The notes below the pieces were generated by a model that was given only the letters and a program-made list of their open reading frames with translations, ran no database searches and was not told the DNA's origin. Positions 44,051-54,221 of a stretch of DNA of 64,000 nt are shown piece by piece. The translations under genes were made by a program, and so were the position numbers. The stretch is from Hirudinaria manillensis (lineage: Eukaryota; Annelida; Clitellata; Hirudinida; Hirudinidae): contig CM067528.1 of the NCBI GenBank assembly GCA_034509925.1, forward strand, positions 3,162,501 through 3,226,500. Reading direction: 5' to 3'. Numbering within the stretch: the stretch's first letter is position 1; each line of letters begins with the position of its first letter.

Positions 44051-44272
44051 TAATATAATATAATATAATATAATATAATATAATATAATATAATATAATA
44101 TAATATAATATAATATAATATAATATAATATAATATAATATAATATAATATAATATAATATAATATAATATAATATAATATAATATAATATAATATAATA
44201 TAATATAATATAATATAATATAATATAATATAATATAATATAATATAATATAATATAATATAATATAATATA
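44051..44272. repeat. Pure (TAATA)44 pentanucleotide array
   Basis: 222 bp of the five-base unit TAATA with no interruption that I can see. The long Ile/Tyr/Leu minus frames over it are repeat translation. Confidence 0.98.
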
Positions 44273-46311
44273 CTAGAGATAATTGTCCCAGCCATTCCTT
44301 GCTGTAACTTCCTGATAGCCCAAGCATTTATTCAGGCCCATCTCGAACCCCATCACGGCATTAGAAGATGCAGAAGATGAAGAATTACTGGAGTAAATAA
44401 ACTTCTTTAAAGAGATTAAACCTTTATTAAATTTCTTTATTTATGAGGATTAATTTATTTTCTTTCAGTTAAGAATAAAATGTAGAAAAACCCATTTTTC
44501 ACGGACGAATGACTTTTGTTGAATTAATTTGATTAGAAACTTTTTTTTTCTTTTTGTTTTTTGAGAAGTTTTGTTGAGATTGTGGACGAAATGCAACGAA
44601 AACCTAGTCGTCTGATGACGAACCGCTGCTGAAATTGTTGTTGTTGTTGTTGCTGAGCGGACGTCTTGTTGGTAATTAAAAAATTATTATAAAAAAAAAT
44701 CAAAGTATGACTAAAACAAACTAATAAGCCAAAATGATTGGATGATAAATGTGGATGATTGTATGAAATGCAGTAGACAGGCAGACAGCGTCTGAAGGAG
44801 ATGGAAGAATTCCATCGTCGTCGTCGTCGTCATTTGCATTCCTTTGCTGGATGAGATGGAGCAGGTTAAGTGTCGGTATCGGAGAGTGCTTTCCGAGAGG
44901 ATCACGTGACCGGCGAAGGTGGAAAAACAACATAACAACATTTACTGAGTGTTTCTAAAAAAAATTAAAAAAGACTTCATTTTTATCTTATCAACCTAAT
45001 AAACAAATAAGTAAATGAATTATTTACATATTTGTCAAGAATTAGATTAAATTATTTAAATTTATTTGTATTTATATATTCAATTTATTTAGAATTTATT
45101 TAGGATTTATTCCTGAACCGAATGAGCTCGTGCCTGAAGAGACAGCATCGGCGTGACCTGCAGAGATGCAATTATTCAAACACTCCATCTCCAGCATCCT
45201 TTCCATCGCACAGGTGAGGGGGGCGGAGTCGACGATGCAAATGAATCGATTCTCTCCTACCATTGGCCGAGCGACGTCGATGACGTTCTCAGGTATATAA
45301 AAGCTAATGAAGATGGAGTCACCTGTGATAAAACGTGTCTTGTTGAAACTAAAGGGAGGATAAGAAGTTTCCACCTAGATTGAGGCTCACCTGTGTCATC
45401 ATTGTCTTGGACGTGCATCGGAGTTAGTATGCTTCGAGTTTCTCTTTGGGAATTGCTTCATCGGTTTCATCATTCCTGTCTGGATGATTCATTTGCTGTA
45501 GCGTTTATTGTTTTTTATTTGCTTATTTATTTATTTGTTAATTTATTAAATTAGTTAGTTAGTTTCTTTTATTCGTGGTGTTTATTTCTTTATTTCTTTG
45601 TTTATTCGCTTTATTTTATTCGGAATTCAGAAAAATATCGGGAGAGCCAATTTTCCAAATACCGACCGAATACAAAAATTCAAATAAAAACCGGCATTAA
45701 TTAAAAAAAATACGAACCACGGACCAGTCATTTAGACAGTAAATAAATAAATATATAAATAAATAAATTTAAAATGGAAAAAATTCGATGGAAAATTGCA
45801 AATTGACAAAGAAGCGATGTTGGCATTAAGGCGTGTGGGATAGACACCTGTGGAGGGAGCAGAAAATGGAATGAATTTGCATGTTGTTCTCCGGCCACAA
45901 TTAGAGGCGTATAAGACTTCGCATCTTTTCTAGGATTTCATTCGATTTTTCTGCCGGTTCGCGTGACTAGAAGAGACGGAGATTTAAACTTCTGCCGGAT
46001 GAATCCACCTCAGCAACACTGGCCGTATACGGGATGCTTTCCATCTCCTCCACCTCCCTCCTCGTCGACAGAGATGGAAGCGTGGCGAGAGATTTTCATG
46101 CTCCAGTGACGACAAACTTGTGGCGCACCTGTTCCGTGCTGAACGTGTTCATGGAGGGGACTCCGTCTCGTTCGAGCGGAAAATGCGAAACAGCGAACCT
46201 TAAAAAAAAAATCTCACTTCACTTCTAAGCAGAAACGATGACGACGTTTTGAAAGAAATCTCATAATGAAAACTTCTGTTTTCTCCTGAGCAACCAAAAA
46301 TATAGAAATAA

Positions 46312-46313
<2 letters not shown>

Positions 46314-46345
<32 letters not shown>
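46314..46345. repeat. (AAT)n microsatellite
   Basis: A run of about ten AAT units followed by AAAATAAT variants. Confidence 0.9.
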
Positions 46346-46349
<4 letters not shown>

Positions 46350-46740
46350 TAATAAAAATAAGTAAAATGAAACCGTTGGAAAAGTTCTAATTATCAAGAT
46401 TCTCCTAATGACCGAGGGATGGAGTGAATGTGTACTTTCCATCAAAGCCTTTCCAATTGATTCTCTGCGAAACAAAAGACATGGAAACCTGAAGGCTATC
46501 CAGTGGTATGTCGGGTGATTGTAATTAGTCTTCTCCGTTGTCGTCAGGAAGAGTTCCAGGAGATGGAGTTGAGCACATGATGACAATAATAATAAAGGAT
46601 GGCATCTTAAATACACTCTCTCTTAATTAAGACTTGAGATTATCTTCGGACGGATATTAATTAAAAAATTCCATTATTGAAACTACGAATCCCCCACTGA
46701 ATCATCCGCCGCAGTCCCCTCAGTTCCTGGTTGCACCAGA

Positions 46741-46788
46741 CCCCCCCCCCCAACCACCATCCACCCACTCCACCCCACCCCACCCCCA
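46741..46788. repeat. C-rich tract (G-rich on the minus strand)
   Basis: Eleven C followed by CCACCC and CACCCC units. The minus strand has successive G runs of 5, 4, 4 and 3 with short loops, fitting the G-quadruplex consensus. Confidence 0.85.
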
Positions 46789-46907
46789 CATCTCATTCTT
46801 TCCTTCCTTTTTTTTCTTTAAAAAATCATCAATTATTTTCCTTTAATAATGTAATTACGGTGCGCCAATAAACGAAGATGTTCTTACAATTATTAACAAT
46901 AAAGATA

Positions 46908-46952
46908 ATAATAATAACAGCCGTAATAATAATAATAATAATGGTAATGATA

Positions 46953-47017
<65 letters not shown>

Positions 47018-47046
47018 TAATGATAATAATAATAATTAATGATAAT
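46908..47046. repeat. Imperfect (AAT)n array
   Basis: AAT units with GGT, AGT and GAT interruptions over about 140 bp. Confidence 0.92.
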
Positions 47047-47439
47047 AACTGGATGTCCAAATAATTGCAAAAATTGTCCCCAGCATGCAATGCTTGAAGC
47101 ACTTAAAGTACGTGTTTGCGTGATACTCCAATGCATTCCAGTGAATCCCATGAACGCATGGGGTGATCTTTTGGATTATTAAATAATTAAGCGGATAATG
47201 AGGGATATTAGGACTGGAAAAACCCGGTTTCCTTTTCCAAGTCCTGTCACGAGGTGCTCGTGAAGTCAGACGAATCGCTAAATAGCGCGCGGACACTTTG
47301 CGCACTTGTTCTGGAAGCGATCACTGGCGATTGGACGGTGAGGTTCACAAACAAAGCAGATGATTGGTCGAGGGAATTTTTAAATTTTAATTGATAAGAC
47401 GTTGCCTAGTGCTTGAAACAAAACCTGTCAGAGAAAGAG

Positions 47440-47445
47440 ACGATG

Positions 47446-47485
<40 letters not shown>

Positions 47486-47487
47486 TG
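47440..47487. repeat. (GAC/GAT)n trinucleotide repeat
   Basis: ACGACGACG then ATGATGATG units. The apparent poly-Asp frame is repeat translation. Confidence 0.88.
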
Positions 47488-48699
47488 TCGATGATCGAGA
47501 TGACACCGAGAGCTTTCCAAAGACATCAAAACGAACGCTAGTATTGATCCGAGTTCTTATTTTCTTTTGTGGAGGACAGTGATTTATAAGAGGCAGGTTT
47601 GAGCAACCGATGTTTATTTAATTCCTATTGAATAACAGCGACTCCTTAGCGCCCTAATAAGCAGCCACATGCAGTTTCCGTACAATGCCAGCGTCTATTC
47701 TCGAGAAGACATCAAAGACTAATCGAGTGGACTCATCAAAAAAATCTTTTCCCATCCATTCATCAATCTCTGCAGCGGCAAATTCTCCGCAAGATGCTGT
47801 TTTTCTCATCGCCATCTCCAATTCACCTGGACCGTCGTCGTAATTGTAATTGAAAGCAATATTAATAATCCACCACCAATCTATCCGGGCCTCCGTGTTG
47901 ACTGTCAGAGTGCCAGTCTCCCCGCTGGAAAAGCTGGAAAAAATGGAAGGCAGTTGCCTCCTCTCGTGTCGGCAATAAAAACAGGACCGTCGTCGATTAG
48001 CGGAAGCCGTTCAGTGAAATCGTAGCAGATCGATGGGACGCTAATGAAGCAATAGTTGGAATAAATCGTGATAAATGGATGAGGCCAAATTAATGTCACT
48101 TGATTTTATTAGGGCGACCGACGCTGGTACCTTTGCGATCTTAATTAAGACATTATTAGACATCAACTCGATGACAACCTTATGCACGAAAATAAATCGT
48201 CGAGCGCTACATAAATGGAGCCCGATTCGAGGCTCGGCAATCCGCTGAGATGGAAAAGAAGAAAGACATAGTTTCAGGGCGCTTCAAAAACGAACGAAGG
48301 GTGGTCATTAAATGAAACTCAGAGTTGGAAAAAAATTGCTTTCTGAGGAAAAGACTTCCTAGAGAGGATTTCACTTTTAAGAGGCCGCCATCGATTTTAG
48401 CCGGAACAAATAGTCAGGATTCTTGCGCTGTTCTGACCCCAGGCAGCGCATGAAGAGCAGGTACTCGTGTCACACCTTGATTGCAGAATAGTCATCATGA
48501 ACTCGTCTTCTTTGTCAACACGGGATGTTTTTGCCTTCAAATATTTGACTCGAAGCTTTCTTCACGAGCGTGTTAACACGGCTTGTTTTGGGTTTTTATT
48601 TCTCTAAGAAATTAAAAGTTTAACTTGCCTAAGTATTATTGGTGATGCAATTTAAATTAATGTAAAAAATTAATTTTTCTAAATTCTTAAGAGGATCGG

Positions 48700-51006
48700 A
48701 TGGAGTTTTACTACTCATGGGACAGCAGGTATTCCTGCTACACGGATCCTCTCCTCAACAGGTCGCAGTCTGACAAACACAGCTTCGTCTGGAACAAGTT
48801 CTCTCCGGAGTATGAATACTCATTGGCAGACTCATTCTGCAACGAAGATTCCTGGATCGACTCCACGAATTCCTATACGGAGTTCTGCGCCGATCACTCC
48901 TCCGCGAGTACTCCGGGTAATCAGGCCGGACGCGACCAAAAGGAATCCTTCGATACCCTTTCCTACAGCAACGACGACCTTGTGGACCTCAATTATACCT
49001 CGTCGACTGCCGTGAAATGTACAAATTCATCTCAGCAACGAAACACTTCGTTACCCGATTTGATTCAAAACATCGAAATACGATCTGAACAGCCACAGCC
49101 GTCGTCGTCGTCGTCGTCATCTTCATCGACGTCGTCGTCGCGTTTAGCCTGCAAGGAGAGTCAGTCTGATCCGGCTATGGATCGCGCGATGCATGACATC
49201 GCATTCAACTCGACGACTTACTGCCAGCTGGAAAACAAGAAATGTCCGAGGACGTGCAGCAATTGTTCATCGAACCTCGCTTTCGGAGACAACGACCAAT
49301 GCAAAGCATGCTCTGAATCGCTCGGGAAGAGACAGAAGCCTATCATCAAAGACATCATAGACGACCTGAATTTCGCGGGGTCTCAAAACGATGCCGGCAA
49401 GTATTCGGAGAGGTTTAGAAACAAGAATGCTTCACTCCAAAGCAAAACGTGCGCCACTGCCAAATTTCGGGAGGCTCCGACTAGGAATAAGTTCCAGGCG
49501 CAAAGACAAAGTTCTTTCCACGAGAAAAAGCAACTCGGTCAGTGCGCCTTTGAAGTCAGCGTCACATTTAAACAGGGCCTCCTGTCAGATGACAACCTAA
49601 GCTCTGAGGAAATCAAAAGAAGCGAGCTCTTTAAGCAGTCGAGCGATCGATTCTTTGAGACCTTTCGACTGAAGAAGACGGACGCCGATGTCCACAAAGT
49701 GACGGCGGAGAGAGCCAAGGCGAATCAAGGACAGGAAAAGAAGAGTTCCAGCAAGGTGATAAAGCCGAGAGAAGTGTGCTCCATATGTGGAAAGCAATTT
49801 GCCTCGGCTGCTGCCAGACAGCGCCATTCCTTGCTACACGTCGAAGTGAGACCTTATCGTTGCGAATCGTGCGGCATCGGATTCAAGTTGAAAGTTCATC
49901 TCAAAAAGCACAACCTTTACAAGCACACGGACGAGTATCCCTGCGAATGTCGAGTCTGTGGCAAAAGATTTAAGGATTCCTCTGCCGTCAGATTGCACGA
50001 GAGGATACATTCGAACGAAAGACCCTTTCAATGCCAGTGCGGAAAGAGCTTCAAGACCAGAGAGAATTTGTGGGGACACAGACATCGCAGGCCGTGCATC
50101 AAATACCTGGTCCAAGAGCAGAACGACGGTCGAGCTCAGAGCAAATCCATGAAGGCCCGGAAGTGCGACCAGCCCTCCGCCGCGCTCAAACTGCCAAACT
50201 CACAGACCTCGGAATCCACAGAGCATCGAATGATCTCATCGCCAGATCAATTCAAGTCCTCTATATTGGCCCCGACCAATAAACTACATCCTCTCAGCTC
50301 GCACTACAAAAGCTCGCTCATCTCTCCCATTGGCCTGAGAAAATATTTCCCCAAGAGTCACGAACACATGCATAACGACGGATTCGCTTCTCCGGCGAAA
50401 AATTTTCAGTCCTTTCCGACGTCTCCATATCCAGCGTCGAGCACGAATTACTATTTGTCGAGAGATGGCATCGATTATCAGAGCTCGCACGGTCCTGCCT
50501 CCCTTCCTCCGTTCGAATCGTTAGTTGGACAAAAACCTAACATAAAATGTTTTGACAAGTATTTGCGTGAAGAGTGCATTTCTTTTGACAGTCGACAATG
50601 GCCGAATCCTAGCGACTGTTTGTCCAACTTTAACCAAACGAACAAACAGCACTGGATCAACTCTTGCCCTAAATCCGAATCCAACTGGAAAGTGGGTTAC
50701 CCCCTCGACGGGGATCCCTGGTCGACCCACAATCTGTCCGCGGGCTCGTTTATCACGGACCGGAACGACAACATGGCGAACGGCCATTACAAGTTCGATA
50801 AAGATTCAGAAAACGTTTTCAAGTATGACAGTAACGGTGTCAAATCATCTTGCTCTTGGGGAACCGGCGACTATTTTAATCACTCGATGTACAGGTATGA
50901 TAGATTTCCAGAATTAGATGCCACTTTCAAGCCGCAACTCGCCACAAGGTTTCAATCGGAATTTGCTCTGAGACCGTGTTCCAGTAATGTCTACGGATTT
51001 TATTAG
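48700..51006 (+). CDS. Intronless C2H2 zinc-finger protein, 768 aa
   Basis: One uninterrupted frame from ATG 48700 to TAG 51006. Residues 1-350 are Ser/Asn/Asp-rich with a poly-Ser run near 137-150 encoded by TCG repeats. A Cys cluster at 182-204 (C186-x2-C189, C201-x2-C204) could bind zinc. Zinc fingers: C360-x2-C363/H376-H380, C388-x2-C391/H404-H409, C417-x2-C420/H433-H437, joined by partly TGEKP-like linkers (HSNERPF before the fourth). The fourth, C445-x-C447 with H460/H462 and C466, is one residue short. The C-terminal 300 residues are Ser/Tyr/Asn-rich, as in transcription-factor activation regions. I do not recognise an orthologue; nuclear DNA binding is inferred from the fingers. A 5' UTR intron is possible, since TTCTTAAG just precedes the start. 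Confidence 0.85.
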   Translation: MEFYYSWDSRYSCYTDPLLNRSQSDKHSFVWNKFSPEYEYSLADSFCNEDSWIDSTNSYTEFCADHSSASTPGNQAGRDQKESFDTLSYSNDDLVDLNYTSSTAVKCTNSSQQRNTSLPDLIQNIEIRSEQPQPSSSSSSSSSTSSSRLACKESQSDPAMDRAMHDIAFNSTTYCQLENKKCPRTCSNCSSNLAFGDNDQCKACSESLGKRQKPIIKDIIDDLNFAGSQNDAGKYSERFRNKNASLQSKTCATAKFREAPTRNKFQAQRQSSFHEKKQLGQCAFEVSVTFKQGLLSDDNLSSEEIKRSELFKQSSDRFFETFRLKKTDADVHKVTAERAKANQGQEKKSSSKVIKPREVCSICGKQFASAAARQRHSLLHVEVRPYRCESCGIGFKLKVHLKKHNLYKHTDEYPCECRVCGKRFKDSSAVRLHERIHSNERPFQCQCGKSFKTRENLWGHRHRRPCIKYLVQEQNDGRAQSKSMKARKCDQPSAALKLPNSQTSESTEHRMISSPDQFKSSILAPTNKLHPLSSHYKSSLISPIGLRKYFPKSHEHMHNDGFASPAKNFQSFPTSPYPASSTNYYLSRDGIDYQSSHGPASLPPFESLVGQKPNIKCFDKYLREECISFDSRQWPNPSDCLSNFNQTNKQHWINSCPKSESNWKVGYPLDGDPWSTHNLSAGSFITDRNDNMANGHYKFDKDSENVFKYDSNGVKSSCSWGTGDYFNHSMYRYDRFPELDATFKPQLATRFQSEFALRPCSSNVYGFY

Positions 51007-51538
51007 GTGATTGAAACATTTGAAACAACTTATTTGCTTAATGTGAGTCCGATGCAAATCCTCATTTGTAATTATTTAATTAATTAGTTAATATTCCGCG
51101 TTATTTATCGAGAACAATATTTTTGAATAATTTTATATTTTTATAAGGTTTGTTTGATTAAAGAGGCGAAATGTTGTTTTTTTTTGCAAAAATACATCTT
51201 GAGTTGAGAGGTTTCGATGACAATTCATCATTATATATAAATAATAATAATGTCTTAATGACATTGGAAATAGCATTAGAATTTAAGACTTCAAAGTACA
51301 AAATAATCCATTTCACTCAGAATAATGGTCTATCGATTTTTTAAAATTTGATCTTATGTTAGAATCTTTAAAAAAGTGTCCCAAAACTCATCAAAATAAC
51401 GTTCAAATCCGTTGCCTTTCTTGATTGGGTACATTGATTAGGTACCCGGTACACTGAATTTGAACCATTAAGGATAGACTTTATAGATAATAACGATTAT
51501 AATCGTAAAAATTCTTCCGGCGGAAGATATATTAACCA

Positions 51539-51575
<37 letters not shown>

Positions 51576-52358
51576 AATTAGACTAAATTCGCATTTCATC
51601 TCTCAGCTTGTTATCTTTTGACACATATCTAACAGCTAAATTTGGTAGTCTTGTTTTATTATCTGGAATTTTGGTGAATTTGTGCGTGAGCGTTTTCGGC
51701 ATAATTAATTCTAAAGATAAGGAATCTTAGCAAGCATTCATGTAGTCATTGATTCTTGAATGCATTCATGACGTTTAATCATTCCTTGCTTCGAAATTTA
51801 AACGTTGTTTTTTAGCCAAGTTAGGAAACTCGTTGGAGAATATGAACATAAATATGTTGGAACCAGCATAGATTCCTACAAAAAAAACGATAGTTACAAG
51901 CATTTATTTGTAACTGTTATTCTTACTTATTTTTATATTTAAGGTAAAGGTGAATCTTAGCGAGAAGTGGGTCGGTTTTTGGTCTGATTGCAGGAGGTTG
52001 CCATTTTTCAAAACATTTTTTTGTGAAATCAAGCGTTGGGAGAATGTAATGAAAAGCGTGCGTAATTGTGTGTTGTCCTTTACAGGCATCACAATTTATA
52101 TTTTGTCACTTGTCGTTCAATTTCGAAATTTGTCGATGAAAATGATTTGAAAATATATCATGGGTCTAATGTAGCAGTGGGCTTATTTGATGTTGACATC
52201 ATGTCCTGATTTTTACAATTTGAATTATAGGAAATGTAGCAGTCAATAAGTTTCTGAATGCCATTGACTTATTTTAGGAACAAGCAATTTTTGGCAAATC
52301 CTAATTTGTTGATTTCATCAAACTTGACTGTTTCAGCAGGAGATTCCGAAACCCAAAC
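51007..52358. other. Interval between zinc-finger and MYORG-like genes
   Basis: 3' UTR of the zinc-finger gene plus upstream DNA of the glycosidase. A (TA)n run lies at 51541-51574. A short frame at about 52047-52150 encodes a hydrophobic stretch (FTGITIYILSLVVQF) that might be a membrane-anchor exon of the glycosidase, but no good donor follows it. Confidence 0.4.
51541..51574. repeat. (TA)n dinucleotide repeat
   Basis: About seventeen TA units. Confidence 0.95.
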
Positions 52359-54221
52359 ATGAGTGACATAAACTTTTCTTTCCACACTCTGAAATTTAAA
52401 TTCAGCAACAAATATCTGTTCATGAATATTCTGTCTCCACAAAATAATGAAAGTTTGCTTTCTGCCAGCATTGCACAAAAGTTCTCCAGCGAAGTTGTTC
52501 CAACTTTTGAAGTCAATGGGGACAATTTATCATTTAATTGGAATCAGTGTGGGCAATTAGACATTAGACACTATGATCTTGGACAAGAAAGACACAAGTA
52601 TGAATTCAAGTTTGTTTCATTCAACAACAAGACCCTGGTAGACATGTTTGACATGAGATGTGCTCATTGGTACGGTGGTTCGCAAATCATGCACATGCCT
52701 TGGCCCATGGAAAAATGGCAGATGAAGCTCGGAGCCTATGTTGCCGGAGATTCCTTTCATCCAAACATTTACGGAGGAGTACAAGAAAGATACTTTTTTT
52801 CATCGAAAGGGGTTGCAATCTTCGTCGAGCATGAAGTGCCTCTGTTTGTTGGCATAAATGAGTCTGACAACAAGCAGCTGACTCTGGTCTCCAAATTTGA
52901 ATCGCCCTATTACAATGCTGACAAAAAACAACCTTTCCTTAATTACTGCATTTTTCAAGATAAAGGCTTGAAGGAGGTTCACCTATTGACTTCTGGCAAC
53001 ATGATTCCAAAACCCATTGACTGCCCTGATGAACTCGTTTTCAAGTATCCCATTTGGTCGACCTGGGCCATTTACAAAAAGAATATTAACCAGCAGATCA
53101 TCTTGGACTATGCCGACGAAATCCTGAGGAGAGGGTTCAAGTCCTGCCAGTTGGAGATCGACGATGATTGGACGCCTCGCTACGGCGACATGGTTTTTGA
53201 CGAGAAGAAATTTCCCGACGTCAAGCAAATGATGAGACAATTGAAAGAAAAGAAATTCAGGGTGACACTTTGGGTCCATCCTTTTGCCAGTAACAGGGCC
53301 ATTGCAGCTGGGGAGAATTATTGGCTCACCTCTTATACGGGTGGGTACTCTGTGTGGTGGAACGGTATTGGAAAATACCTCGATGTCACCAATCCTGCAG
53401 CAAACAATTGGTTTAGAGAAAACCTCCAGAAGCTTTCCAGAGAATACGGAATTGATTCGTTCAAATTCGACGCGGGGGAGATTAATTGGTTTCCTCCCGG
53501 TTATGGCAGCTACCAAACCATGTCCACTCCGAACGAGTATCCAAGGAAATACGCAGAATTGTGCTACTCGGTCGACACCGAACTTCGAGCGCAAGAGGTT
53601 AGAGTGGGAGTGAAGACTCAACATCTTCCAATTCTAGTTAGAATGATGGATAAACAGTCATCATGGGACTACTACAATGGCCTGAAAACATTAATCCCTC
53701 ACACTTTGACGTTCGGTCTCATTGGTTATCCTTTCGTCTTGCCCGACATGGTAGGAGGTAATGCCTATAACGGCTTTCCAAGCAAAACTTTGTACGTGCG
53801 CTGGATGGAGGCCAATGCTCTCCTGCCTTGCATTCAAATATCTATTCCGCCCTGGCATTACGACGAAGAAGTTGTCAGAATCAGCAAGAAAATGTTGGAT
53901 CTGCACGAGAGTTTTTCTGATTTAATCGTCAGGTTGGCAAAGGAATGCAAAGAAACCGGTGCCCCGATCATAAGGCCACTCTGGTGGATCGCTCCAAATG
54001 ATGAAGTTGCACAAATTTTGGATTCAGAATTCCTCGTCGGAGACGATCTATTGGTCGCTCCCGTTTTGGAAGACGGGATGTTCTCCAGATGCATTTATTT
54101 GCCAAGAGGCAGATGGAGATGCAACTTATCCTTTAATGAGTTTGAAGGAGGCCAGTGGTATGATAAGTTTGAAGTGAAGTTGGATGAACTGCCTCACTTC
54201 ACCCGCATCTCTGCGAGTTGA
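52359..54221 (+). CDS. Family 31 glycoside hydrolase, MYORG-like
   Basis: A single open exon, 620 codons, covering the N-terminal beta-sandwich, the (beta/alpha)8 barrel and the distal beta domains. The nucleophile is D371 in FKFDAGEINW and the likely acid/base D431 in RMMDKQSSWDYY, spaced as in MYORG. Other MYORG-type blocks are LIGYPFVLPDMVGGNAYNG, CIQISIPPWHYDEEVVRI and IIRPLWWIAPNDE. Human MYORG is an ER-membrane alpha-galactosidase of the family, type II with an N-terminal anchor. Here ATG 52359 gives no signal peptide or anchor. The frame is open back to a stop near 52298, and TTTCAG at about 52332-52337 is a good acceptor, so an upstream coding exon is likely. Substrate in this animal is unknown. 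Confidence 0.93.
   Translation: MSDINFSFHTLKFKFSNKYLFMNILSPQNNESLLSASIAQKFSSEVVPTFEVNGDNLSFNWNQCGQLDIRHYDLGQERHKYEFKFVSFNNKTLVDMFDMRCAHWYGGSQIMHMPWPMEKWQMKLGAYVAGDSFHPNIYGGVQERYFFSSKGVAIFVEHEVPLFVGINESDNKQLTLVSKFESPYYNADKKQPFLNYCIFQDKGLKEVHLLTSGNMIPKPIDCPDELVFKYPIWSTWAIYKKNINQQIILDYADEILRRGFKSCQLEIDDDWTPRYGDMVFDEKKFPDVKQMMRQLKEKKFRVTLWVHPFASNRAIAAGENYWLTSYTGGYSVWWNGIGKYLDVTNPAANNWFRENLQKLSREYGIDSFKFDAGEINWFPPGYGSYQTMSTPNEYPRKYAELCYSVDTELRAQEVRVGVKTQHLPILVRMMDKQSSWDYYNGLKTLIPHTLTFGLIGYPFVLPDMVGGNAYNGFPSKTLYVRWMEANALLPCIQISIPPWHYDEEVVRISKKMLDLHESFSDLIVRLAKECKETGAPIIRPLWWIAPNDEVAQILDSEFLVGDDLLVAPVLEDGMFSRCIYLPRGRWRCNLSFNEFEGGQWYDKFEVKLDELPHFTRISAS

Larger units (their letters stand above)
41699..48699. 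other. Gene-poor, repeat-rich 7 kb block
   Basis: No gene I can support. The missing first exon and promoter of the minus-strand GPCR, and the promoter of the zinc-finger gene, should lie here. It holds TCG/ATC triplets near 42570-42610 and 42940-42990, the pentanucleotide array at 44051, TTTA repeats near 45520-45605, AAT arrays, a C-rich tract and a GAC repeat. The minus frame at 45374-45096 (92 codons) has protein-like composition behind a CTAG|GTGGAA acceptor-like site but no recognised domain. Confidence 0.5.

Noticed and set aside
43929-44327. Ile/Tyr/Leu repeat protein on the minus strand
   Set aside because: Translation of the TAATA array.
46200-46616. 138-codon minus frame with a Leu run
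   Set aside because: The hydrophobic stretch comes from an AAT array; no splice or domain support.
52983-53624. 213-codon minus frame
   Set aside because: Antisense shadow of the MYORG-like coding region, whose sense frame has clear family motifs.
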